NCBI GenBank assembly: GCA_007121975.1
Contig: SKJO01000379.1
Coordinates: forward strand, 1 to 5,189
Reading direction: 5' to 3'
DNA length: 5,189 bases
Origin: Nitriliruptoraceae bacterium
GTDB taxonomy: Bacteria; Actinomycetota; Nitriliruptoria; Nitriliruptorales; Nitriliruptoraceae
The number at the start of each line of letters is the position of its first letter. Within the stretch, counting starts at the first letter, position 1. A model generated the notes under the pieces. It did not search any database. It saw only the letters and a program-made list of their open reading frames with translations, and was not told the DNA's origin. The translations under genes were made by a program, and so were the position numbers. Positions 1-5,189 of this stretch are shown here, piece after piece.

Positions 1-539
1 CGCCAGGTCCCTTCAACGACGTCCCCGCCGACTCGGTCCACGCTCCGGGGATCACCGCTGTTCGTGATGCCGGGATCGCCGCCGGAGTCGGCGGTGGCAA
101 CTTCGCGCCAGGCCGCGACGTGACCCGGGAGCAGATGGCAAGCTTCCTCGCCAGAGCGCTGGAGTTGGACATCGACCCCGATGCCGACCCCGGGTTCCCG
201 GACGTGATTCCCGGCACCACCCACGCTGGCGCGATCGCTGCCATCCGTGAGTACGGGGTCACCCAAGGGCTCGCCGACGGCACCTTCAACCCGACCGGCA
301 CCGTCACCCGGGCGCAGATGGCGACGTTCTTGGCGCTGTCGCTCTGGGAGGACTTCGACGAGGACGCCGACTCCGGGTTCCCGGACGTCGCCCCCGGCAC
401 CACCCACGCGGGTGCCATCGCCGCGATCCTCGACGCCGGCATCACCCAGGGACGCCCCGACGGCACCTTCGACCCCTCCGGCAACGTGACGCGCGCGGCC
501 ATGGCGACCTTCCTCGCCCGGGCATTCGAGCTGATCTGA
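1..539 (+). CDS. SLH-domain surface protein, C-terminal part (5' end outside window)
   Basis: The reading frame is open from the left edge (first full codon at position 3) and stops with TGA at 537-539. It encodes about 178 residues made almost entirely of three S-layer homology repeats. Each has the pattern F-x-DV, an HA-containing helix, GI/GV-x-x-G, DGTF-x-P and a terminal VTR-x-x-MA-x-FLA helix. The repeats begin near 9, 192 and 375, exactly 183 bp (61 residues) apart, with acidic linkers such as DIDPDADP between them. In SLH proteins three such repeats form a trimeric fold that binds a cell-wall polymer and holds the protein on the surface, so this is the anchoring end of an exported protein. 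The classical TRAE motif appears as TREQ, TRAQ and TRAA, so the last repeat lacks the polar fourth residue. The GTG at 120 lies inside repeat 1 and is not the start. The N-terminal functional domain cannot be seen. Confidence 0.93.
   Translation, partial: PGPFNDVPADSVHAPGITAVRDAGIAAGVGGGNFAPGRDVTREQMASFLARALELDIDPDADPGFPDVIPGTTHAGAIAAIREYGVTQGLADGTFNPTGTVTRAQMATFLALSLWEDFDEDADSGFPDVAPGTTHAGAIAAILDAGITQGRPDGTFDPSGNVTRAAMATFLARAFELI
9..536 (+). repeat. Three tandem SLH-encoding repeats, 183-bp period
   Basis: Repeat 1 spans about 9-191, repeat 2 192-374 and repeat 3 375-536. The spacing of the conserved Phe codon of F-x-DV (12, 195, 378) is exactly 183 bp in both intervals. Repeats 2 and 3 are clearly closer to each other than to repeat 1 at the DNA level, sharing the stretches encoding GFPDV, PGTTHAGAIAAI and DGTF. 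This suggests duplication of one unit or gene conversion between them. Confidence 0.85.
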
Positions 540-543
540 CCCA

Positions 544-585
544 TGAGGTCCTGCGCGGGGTGTCACCGCCCCGCGCAGGACCTCA
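544..585 (+). terminator. Strong GC-rich hairpin, probable terminator of the SLH gene
   Basis: Positions 544-560 pair perfectly with 569-585, giving a 17-bp stem without mismatch around an 8-base loop (561-568). It starts only 4 bases after the SLH stop codon. No T-run follows. Very stable hairpins without a U-tract are commonly taken as terminators in high-GC actinobacteria. The same structure could act on the other strand or as a 3' mRNA-stabilising element. Confidence 0.75.
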
Positions 586-602
586 CCGGGACGATCGTGC
601 CG

Positions 603-716
603 TCGGCGCGGACGCACGCGCTCGGCGCGGACGCACGCGCTCGGCGCGGACGCAGGCGCTCCGCGGGGACGCACCCGCTCCGCGCGGACGCACGCGCTCC
701 GCGCGGACGCCAGCGC
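603..716. repeat. Six-copy 19-bp tandem repeat
   Basis: Six contiguous 19-bp units start at 603, 622, 641, 660, 679 and 698. Units 1 and 2 are identical (TCGGCGCGGACGCACGCGC). Unit 3 differs by one base, and units 4-6 begin TCCGCG instead of TCGGCG. Units 5 and 6 contain the perfect 10-bp palindrome TCCGCGCGGA; units 1-3 carry a one-base imperfect form. A 19-bp period shifts the reading frame each unit and any translation is Arg/Ala-rich, so the array is best read as non-coding: a minisatellite-like repeat, or possibly repeated protein-binding sites. Confidence 0.85.
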
Positions 717-807
717 AGCAGGTCCACCACCCGGACCGCCGTCACGGCGGCCAACGCCGCGTATCCCCCTACCTGCCGACCACCGGACGCGCCGCGCACC
801 CGCCACC

Positions 808-915
808 GTCGACCAGGGACTCGAGTCCGACGCCGTGAGCGACCGCGTGCTGGCCGCGCTCGACGTGATCTTCGAGCGTGCGCCCGCCCGCAGCTACCGA
901 CGCCACGTGGTGCAG
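808..915 (+). pseudogene. Possible short gene relic
   Basis: In the frame containing GTG 835, the stretch from about 808 to 915 has a codon pattern typical of real genes here: nearly all third positions are G or C, while second positions are often A or T. It reads as a balanced peptide, for example SDRVLAALDVIFERAPARSY. Before and after it the same frame becomes low-complexity Arg/Gly/Pro sequence and then runs out of frame across the hydrolase gene. This fits a remnant of a decayed or truncated gene. A chance patch is equally possible, and I recognise no family. Confidence 0.25.
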
Positions 916-1125
916 GGCACAGGACCACAGGGCACGGGGAGCGGCGGGGATCGGGCAATAGAGCGCCACGGGACGGGCGCTCGGGGCCACCGGAGCAGAC
1001 GCGGGGCGAGCCCGAGGAGTCGCGCAGGGACCGAGGCGTCGCCGGGTGCTGTGGAGTCGGCGATCGACCCGGCCAACCCGAGCGTTCTCCCGGCGTCGGG
1101 CAGAGCGACGCTCGTCGACGGCGGG

Positions 1126-1156
1126 TTGGAACACACGCTCCCGCCATCGGTATGCC
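1126..1156 (+). promoter_or_regulatory. Weak candidate promoter upstream of the hydrolase gene
   Basis: TTGGAA at 1126-1131 contains GGAAC (1128-1132), which resembles both a sigma-70 -35 box and an ECF-type -35 element. GGTATG/TATGCC follows at 1149-1156, 17-19 bases downstream. The -10 match is poor, and actinobacterial promoters are hard to call by eye, so this is only the best candidate in the 120 bases before the ATG at 1247. Confidence 0.2.
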
Positions 1157-1235
1157 TCACGCACCTAGGCTCCGTGGCATCGACGGTTGCTTCGCGCATC
1201 GGGGTGCCGCCGCAACCAGCGCGACGCAGAGGGGC

Positions 1236-1240
1236 AGGGG
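1236..1240 (+). promoter_or_regulatory. Ribosome-binding site that fixes the hydrolase start
   Basis: AGGGG, followed by AAG, lies 6 bases before the ATG at 1247. This is a good Shine-Dalgarno match and spacing, and it favours 1247 over the in-frame upstream start at 1187. Confidence 0.65.
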
Positions 1241-1246
1241 AAGCTG

Positions 1247-3112
1247 ATGACGACTTTCGTCTTCATCCATGGCAGGGGCGAGCACGGCCCCGACCTGACG
1301 AGCTGGCGGCGCCCACTGCACGACCACCTGGCCGCCGCCGGGATCACGCCGCCGCCGTTGGACGACGACCGGTGGGTCGAGCTGCGCTACGACGACCTGC
1401 TCAACGGCGGGGTGCAGGACGGCCTGCTGAGCTGGCCGGGACGGCCTCAGGTCCCGGTGGCGGCCGTCAAGGCCTACGCAGCGCGGAACGCAGCGCTGCG
1501 CGAGCTGGCGGTCGCTCCGCGGTCGGTCGGTGCGTTCGACGTGCTCAACAAGGGGATCCGTGAGGCGAGCCGGGTCCTGCTGGCGACCAAGAGGATCCCC
1601 GTCAGCGTCGATCTGCAGTCCCTGCTCATCCGGACGATGAGCGACGTGCGCAGGTTCGCGGCCGAGGAGGACCTGCGGCTGAGAATCGTGCACCGGCTGC
1701 TCGCGGGGATGCCCGAGGATGAGGTGGTCCTGATCGCGCACAGCCTCGGCACGGTCGCCGCCCTGGAGATGCTGCCCTACCTTCCGCCGGCGACGACGGT
1801 GCGGTTGCTGCTCACGCTCGGATCGCCGGCGGCCCTCGACCAGCTCCAGGAGCAGACGCAGCTGGCCGGGTCTGGTGCACCGTTCCCCGCGGACCGTGTG
1901 GAAGCCTGGTTGAACCTGGTCAACAGCGGAGATCCCGTCTGCCTCGGAGCCGGGCTGCGAGGACGTTTCTCCCTGGTCACCGACCACCGAATTCGGCCAC
2001 GCTGGTCCCACGTGTGGGAGGAGTTCCATGGCGTACGCACCTACCTGGCCGATCCGATCGTCGGGCAGGCGCTGAGCCTGGTCCTGGACGGCGGGCCGGC
2101 GGTCGTGCCCTACGTCGACCAGGAACAGGTTCAGTCGGATGCGCTGCTTCCCAGCTACATCAGCGTGGCGTTCGCCGGCGGTCTCGCCGAGGGAGCCGCG
2201 AAGCACAAGCACCAGGTCCGTGGCCGCCGAATTCTCAACCAGGAGCTGCTCCACGCCCTGTCTCAGGCCGAGGGGCGCGCGGTCACCTGGACCGACGTGG
2301 AGCTTCGGGTTGGTGCGTGGGTCGCCTCCGGGCAACCGAGGAGCCACCGGCTCAGCGTCCTGATGCATGCGGCCATGTCCGATCCCTTCGCGCCGTTCGA
2401 CCCCGGGCTCTCCGACGACGACAAGGCCACCGGGCTGCGGCTGCTTGCCCAGCGCCTGGGGCTCAGCGGCGAGGACGCCCAGGAGATCAGCGCGTTGCTC
2501 GAGTCCTGCTGGCGCGTCGCCCTCAACGAGAAGCGGTCGGGCACCTGGAAGAAGGTGCTGATCGGGGCCGGCGTCACCGCTGCCGCCGCACTCGCCGCGC
2601 CGCTGGCGATCGGGGCCTTCGCCGCGGCCGGCGCGGCCGGCGCCGCTGCGATGTCCTCTGGCCTGGCCGCCCTCGGAGCTGGCGGCATGGCGGGGGGGCT
2701 GTCCACCCTGGCGGCCCTGTCGGCCGGTGCCGGCATCGTCGGCGGGCAGCTGGCCGGTGGCACGCCGACCCAGCTGCTGCAGGACGAGACCGCGATGGCC
2801 CAGGAGCTCGCCGGTCGAGCCGCCATGGTGCGGCTGCTGCGCGGTGTCGACGAGGATGACGCGCAGGGGGCCGCGGATCAGAGCCTCACCGGACTGCACG
2901 CCCTCGAGCAGGAACTCGAAACGCTCGTCGAGAACCACGAGGACTACTCCTCGCCGGACGCCGAGCCAGCCAAGGTGGCCAAGCGCAACCTGGCGCGGAT
3001 CCAGGCGGTCCGCACGTGGCTCGACGACAATGCTGCGAACGACCGCGAGCGCTCCGGGCAGCCACCGCTGGCCGAGCTCAGCCGCCCATCGGGAGAGCCG
3101 ACGTCGAGGTGA
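1247..3112 (+). CDS. Alpha/beta-hydrolase (lipase-like) with C-terminal Gly/Ala-rich membrane segment
   Basis: A 621-aa protein. The ATG at 1247 is chosen because AGGGG (1236-1240) sits 6 bases upstream and because the first strand and oxyanion region (TFVFIHGRGEHG, residues 3-14) follow at once; an upstream start at 1187 would only add an atypical Arg-rich stretch. The nucleophile elbow is LIAHSLGT with Ser166. Asp229 in NLVNSGDPV and His261 in FHGVRTYLADP complete a likely Ser-Asp-His triad, with His255 as a less likely alternative. The AHSLG elbow resembles lipases and esterases; the substrate is unknown. Residues 284-434 are an unassigned, probably helical region containing SDPFAPFDPGLSDDD. 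Residues 435-506 are a long hydrophobic Gly/Ala-rich segment suited to membrane insertion. Residues 513-621 are charged and helical, possibly coiled-coil. There is no signal peptide, so the enzyme is probably cytoplasmic or on the inner membrane face. It has no close co-directional partner. The catalytic fold is confident; the role is not. Confidence 0.88.
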   Translation: MTTFVFIHGRGEHGPDLTSWRRPLHDHLAAAGITPPPLDDDRWVELRYDDLLNGGVQDGLLSWPGRPQVPVAAVKAYAARNAALRELAVAPRSVGAFDVLNKGIREASRVLLATKRIPVSVDLQSLLIRTMSDVRRFAAEEDLRLRIVHRLLAGMPEDEVVLIAHSLGTVAALEMLPYLPPATTVRLLLTLGSPAALDQLQEQTQLAGSGAPFPADRVEAWLNLVNSGDPVCLGAGLRGRFSLVTDHRIRPRWSHVWEEFHGVRTYLADPIVGQALSLVLDGGPAVVPYVDQEQVQSDALLPSYISVAFAGGLAEGAAKHKHQVRGRRILNQELLHALSQAEGRAVTWTDVELRVGAWVASGQPRSHRLSVLMHAAMSDPFAPFDPGLSDDDKATGLRLLAQRLGLSGEDAQEISALLESCWRVALNEKRSGTWKKVLIGAGVTAAAALAAPLAIGAFAAAGAAGAAAMSSGLAALGAGGMAGGLSTLAALSAGAGIVGGQLAGGTPTQLLQDETAMAQELAGRAAMVRLLRGVDEDDAQGAADQSLTGLHALEQELETLVENHEDYSSPDAEPAKVAKRNLARIQAVRTWLDDNAANDRERSGQPPLAELSRPSGEPTSR

Positions 3113-3128
3113 GACGCCCCGGTGGGGT

Positions 3129-3152
3129 GGGTGCAGCGTGGTCGATGCACCC
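3129..3152 (+). terminator. Weak hairpin after the hydrolase gene
   Basis: GGGTGCA (3129-3135) pairs with TGCACCC (3146-3152), a 7-bp stem with a 10-base loop, 16 bases after the hydrolase stop codon. There is no T-run. It is a possible terminator for the plus-strand gene, weaker than the hairpin at 544-585. Confidence 0.4.
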
Positions 3153-3213
3153 CGCGGCCCCGCGCCTGGATGCGGTTCGGCGGCGACAACCAGCACCGCC
3201 CTGCGCGAGCCGT

Positions 3214-3238
3214 GGTCCCGCACGTTGCGTGCGCGACC
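3214..3238 (-). terminator. Hairpin in the convergent gap, probable terminator of the minus-strand operon
   Basis: GGTC (3214-3217) pairs with GACC (3235-3238), then after one C-C mismatch CGCACG (3219-3224) pairs with CGTGCG (3228-3233) around a 3-base loop TTG. It lies about 22 bases beyond the stop of the DUF5995-like gene, in the right place to end that transcript, and could also stop transcripts arriving from the hydrolase side. It has no U-tract. Confidence 0.5.
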
Positions 3239-3259
3239 GGCGAGGGCCGCGGACGACGC

Positions 3260-4267
3260 TCAGCCGATGTCGTCGTTGGCCGCCGGGGTGGTGTTGAGCT
3301 GCTGCTCGCAGTAGCGGCGGCGCTCGTCGACATCCAGCCCCAGATCGATCGACGCCTCGACGTTGAGGATCATCACGGCCGAGGCGAAGGAAGCCCGCTC
3401 GATCTCGGCCGCGACCGCCGCACGGGCGGCGTGGTCCTTGGCCGTCGCCAGGCGCAGCCCGAGCTCGTAGGCCTGCTCGCGCCAGAGGGCGATCAGCGCG
3501 ACGCTGTCGACCTCGGCCCCCGCCGGGATCAGCGTCTCGGCCAGGGTGGACAGCCGCGGGTCGAAGCGCTGACCGGACCCGACCAGCATCGGGTCCTGCA
3601 CGGCGGCGATGACCTCGTCGATGCGGAAGAAGTCGGTGGTGTCCGCCGTGTGCGGGTCCGGTGTCGTCGCCAGCAGTTGCGCGACCGCGTAGGCCAGGTC
3701 GCGGCTGATGTGGGCGTTCATCCCGAGCATGACGTCGGTGGCCGCGCTGACCTGCTCGCGATCGGCGGCTTCGAAGGCCACCTGCCAGGCCGGGGGCACC
3801 TCATCGATCCGACCGGCCCGCCAGTTGTCGATGGCGTCGAAGTACAGCACCGCGAACAACGCGTCGAGGTGGGCCAACTCGGGCGGGTCGACGAAGAACC
3901 CGTCACGGGCCAGGTGCTCCTCCACGCCGCGGGTGGTCTCGAGGTAGGTGAACGCGAACGGTGCGGTGTGCTCGCAGCCGAGCTCCTCGAGGCGCGCCTG
4001 CATCTCGCCGACGACCGCCTCGAGGCAACGGTCGTCGCCGGCGATGCAGGCGTTGGCCGAGCTGGGGTCGACGCCCGGCACGAAGTCCTCGGCGATCGGC
4101 GCCCACAGGCTGGTCCGTGGCTGGTGGGCAACCACCGGTCCCGGACCGAACCCGGCGCCCAGCGGCGAGGGTGGCGACGGCGTGCGCAGCGCTGCCGCCC
4201 CGAACCCCGCGGCGGCGACGAGCAGCAGCACGGCCGCGGCCAGCGTGGCGATCGACCTCGGCGTCAT
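3260..4267 (-). CDS. DUF5995-like membrane-anchored or secreted protein
   Basis: A 335-aa protein. The ATG at 4267-4265 overlaps the TGA of the upstream permease gene (ATGA), the expected arrangement for translational coupling; starting further upstream would put an Arg/Pro-rich tail before the signal sequence. Residues 1-28 are a short basic start plus a hydrophobic stretch (about 6-27), read as a signal peptide or signal anchor with no lipobox Cys. A Pro/Gly-rich linker follows to about residue 50. The rest resembles the DUF5995 family, whose signature is seen as MLGMNAHISRDLA (180-192), with upstream support from residues around 122-168 (DGFFVDP, LYFDAIDNW, PPAWQVAFEAA). Its biochemical function is not known to me. 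Cys74, Cys81, Cys98 and Cys320 could form disulfides outside the membrane, and His186 in the signature may be functional. Coupling to the permease suggests it works with that transporter at the envelope; this is inference. Confidence 0.82.
   Translation of the reverse strand: MTPRSIATLAAAVLLLVAAAGFGAAALRTPSPPSPLGAGFGPGPVVAHQPRTSLWAPIAEDFVPGVDPSSANACIAGDDRCLEAVVGEMQARLEELGCEHTAPFAFTYLETTRGVEEHLARDGFFVDPPELAHLDALFAVLYFDAIDNWRAGRIDEVPPAWQVAFEAADREQVSAATDVMLGMNAHISRDLAYAVAQLLATTPDPHTADTTDFFRIDEVIAAVQDPMLVGSGQRFDPRLSTLAETLIPAGAEVDSVALIALWREQAYELGLRLATAKDHAARAAVAAEIERASFASAVMILNVEASIDLGLDVDERRRYCEQQLNTTPAANDDIG
4264..4267 (-). promoter_or_regulatory. ATGA stop-start overlap coupling permease and DUF5995 genes
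   Basis: On the minus strand the bases read ATGA: the ATG (4267-4265) opens the DUF5995-like gene and the TGA (4266-4264) closes the permease gene. Only a weak purine-rich sequence precedes it, so the downstream gene is probably translated by ribosomes finishing the permease, giving linked expression. Confidence 0.8.
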
Positions 4268-5189
4268 CGGCCCGGGTCCCGGCGCCGCAGTGCCAGCGCG
4301 GTCGCGACCAGCGGGACGACGATCAGCGCCAGCAGGCAGGCCACGGCCGTGAGCCAGGCGCCGGGTGTGGGTGCCCACCGCGGGTTCGGGGTCGGCGGTG
4401 CGGTCATCGCCTCAACCACCGGGATCGGGTCGCTGGCATCGACGGTGCGCAGCTCGCGGAGGCGCTCACCGAACTGCTGCAGGTCGTTGAGATCCGACGT
4501 CGAGGCAGCACCGGCCACGCCCCACTGCGCGCTGGACAGCAGGCTGGCCTCGCGCAGTACCGGACGGTCGACGACCTCGGGCAGCACCGCACCGGCCGAG
4601 GTGATCAGCTGCAGGATCAGCAGCACGGGCAGGATGCTCGTGGCGCGCTGGGCGGAGCCGGCCAGCGCGGAGACCAGCAGGCCCTGCGCCATGGCGGCCA
4701 GGCCCGCGAGGATGACGATCACGGTCACCTCCAGCGGTCCGAACCCCAGCAGCACCGCGTCGGAGGGCCCGCCCTGGCGCGCCAGGACCAGCCCCGTGAG
4801 CACGATCGCCTGCAGGCTGGTCACGGCCCCGAGCACCAGCGCCTTGGACCCCACGTACGCCGACAGCGACACGCCGACGGTGCGTTCCCGCCGCAGGATC
4901 ACCAGCTCCTTGGCGATCTCGCGGATCGCGTTGTTGGCCCCCAGCCACGTCGCGCCGACCATCAGCAGGAACAGCACCAGCCCGGCGGCCGAGACGAACC
5001 GCACCTCGGTGTCCGCCGGTGGAGCGAGCTCGCCGGCCGGCAGCGCCACCAGCATGAGCAGCCCGAGGACCGGCGCCTGCGCCACCAGCAGCGCGAGGTT
5101 GCGACGATCGGCGACCAGGACCTCGAGGTACCTCGACGTCAGGGTGCGCAGCTGCTGCATCCAGGACTGCGACGCGCTGGTGGTGACCG
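4264..5189 (-). CDS. ABC-2-type transporter permease domain, open at the right edge (Rv1747/ABCG-like)
   Basis: The frame is open from the right edge and ends with TGA at 4266-4264; about 308 residues are visible. Numbering from the Met at 5160, about six hydrophobic segments are seen near 22-41, 53-72, 101-122, 135-162, 167-187 and 266-290. The region after the second contains NAIREIAKELVILRRER, followed by LSAYVGSKALVLG. This is typical of the permease part of ABCG-like exporters, including bacterial proteins such as mycobacterial Rv1747 that carry FHA domain(s), an ATPase and a permease in one chain. The Met at 5160 is probably internal: codons upstream (VTTSASQSW) remain open, and the QLRTLTSRYLEVL stretch usually follows an ATPase domain in fused proteins. 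The Walker motifs would lie to the right of the window. Between the fifth and sixth segments (about 190-265) is a long polar loop, probably outside. The substrate is unknown. It is cotranslated with the DUF5995-like gene. Confidence 0.85.
   Translation of the reverse strand, partial: VTTSASQSWMQQLRTLTSRYLEVLVADRRNLALLVAQAPVLGLLMLVALPAGELAPPADTEVRFVSAAGLVLFLLMVGATWLGANNAIREIAKELVILRRERTVGVSLSAYVGSKALVLGAVTSLQAIVLTGLVLARQGGPSDAVLLGFGPLEVTVIVILAGLAAMAQGLLVSALAGSAQRATSILPVLLILQLITSAGAVLPEVVDRPVLREASLLSSAQWGVAGAASTSDLNDLQQFGERLRELRTVDASDPIPVVEAMTAPPTPNPRWAPTPGAWLTAVACLLALIVVPLVATALALRRRDPGR

Larger units (their letters stand above)
540..1246. other. Long intergenic region without a convincing intact gene
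   Basis: About 700 bases separate the SLH stop from the hydrolase start. Open frames cross this region on both strands, but their translations are low-complexity Arg/Pro/Ala/Gly sequence with no recognisable domain, as expected by chance in very GC-rich DNA. Recognisable contents are the hairpin at 544-585, the 19-bp repeat array at 603-716, a short coding-like stretch at about 808-915, the palindrome CCACGTGG at 903-910, a 7-bp stem at 961-967/976-982, and the leader and ribosome-binding site of the hydrolase. I see nothing further in about 990-1120. Confidence 0.7.

Noticed and set aside
603..716. CRISPR array
   Set aside because: The 19-bp units are contiguous with no unique spacers and there are no cas genes nearby, so this is a simple tandem repeat.
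961..982. Hairpin GAGCGCC/GGCGCTC
   Set aside because: Only 7 bp with an 8-base loop, not placed at a gene end. Such stems are frequent by chance in DNA this GC-rich.
563..1199. Several minus-strand open frames of 100-190 codons in the intergenic region
   Set aside because: All are Arg/Pro/Ser-rich with no recognisable motif, overlap one another in different frames and cross the tandem repeat. This is expected by chance at this GC content.
1187..1246. Upstream in-frame start for the hydrolase, adding 20 residues
   Set aside because: The extra segment is Arg/Gln-rich and unlike a hydrolase N-terminus, while the ATG at 1247 has a well-spaced ribosome-binding site and begins directly with the first strand.
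543..1247. 234-codon plus-strand open frame across the intergenic region
   Set aside because: It starts 4 bases after the SLH stop, inside the hairpin, and runs through the 19-bp repeats as low-complexity Arg/Ala sequence with no domain and no ribosome-binding site.
1157..3223. 688-codon open frame on the minus strand, opposite the hydrolase gene
   Set aside because: Its translation is Arg/Gly/Pro/His-rich with no domain. It is the antisense shadow of a gene with strong G/C third positions; the plus strand has a clear catalytic triad and ribosome-binding site.
4268..4378. Upstream in-frame start for the DUF5995-like gene, adding 37 residues
   Set aside because: It would overlap the permease gene by over 100 bases and put an Arg/Pro/Gly-rich stretch before a normal signal sequence. 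The ATGA overlap start is simpler.
5158..5160. ATG as the true start of the permease
   Set aside because: The frame stays open to the window edge, and the sequence around it resembles the junction between ATPase and permease in fused FHA-ABC proteins. Not excluded, but less likely.

Overview
The window is very GC-rich DNA with a strong G/C preference at third codon positions, which suggests a high-GC actinobacterium. The S-layer homology (SLH) repeats are of the 'VTRxQMAxFLARAL' type common in deep-branching actinobacterial groups such as Nitriliruptoria, Euzebyales and Acidimicrobiia. The DUF5995-like protein and the Rv1747-like ABC permease fit the same phylum. No species can be named from this sequence alone.

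Layout, left to right. (1) Positions 1-539 (+): the 3' end of a surface protein, consisting of three SLH repeats on an exact 61-residue period. Its start lies outside the window. (2) Positions 540-1246: about 700 bases with no convincing intact gene. They hold a 17-bp perfect hairpin just after the SLH stop (probable terminator), a six-copy 19-bp tandem repeat, a short stretch with coding-like codon bias that may be a gene relic, and the leader of the next gene. (3) Positions 1247-3112 (+): a 621-aa multidomain protein with an N-terminal alpha/beta-hydrolase (Ser166, Asp229, His261 as likely triad), an unassigned middle region, a long glycine/alanine-rich hydrophobic segment that looks membrane-inserting, and a charged helical tail. 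(4) Positions 3113-3259: a short convergent intergenic region with two hairpins. (5) Positions 3260-5189 (-): two translationally coupled genes. An ABC-2-type permease domain (open at the right edge, probably the C-terminal half of an FHA-ATPase-permease fusion) overlaps by ATGA with a membrane-anchored or secreted DUF5995-like protein.

How they work together: the right-hand pair is clearly one transcription and translation unit and suggests an envelope or export function in which the DUF5995 protein acts outside the membrane beside the transporter. The SLH protein is also an envelope protein but is a separate unit. The hydrolase stands alone between terminator-like structures. It is the most interesting gene here: a predicted serine hydrolase joined to a glycine-zipper-like membrane segment could be a lipase or membrane-acting effector, but no sensor or defence partner is visible in the window, so that idea is inference only.
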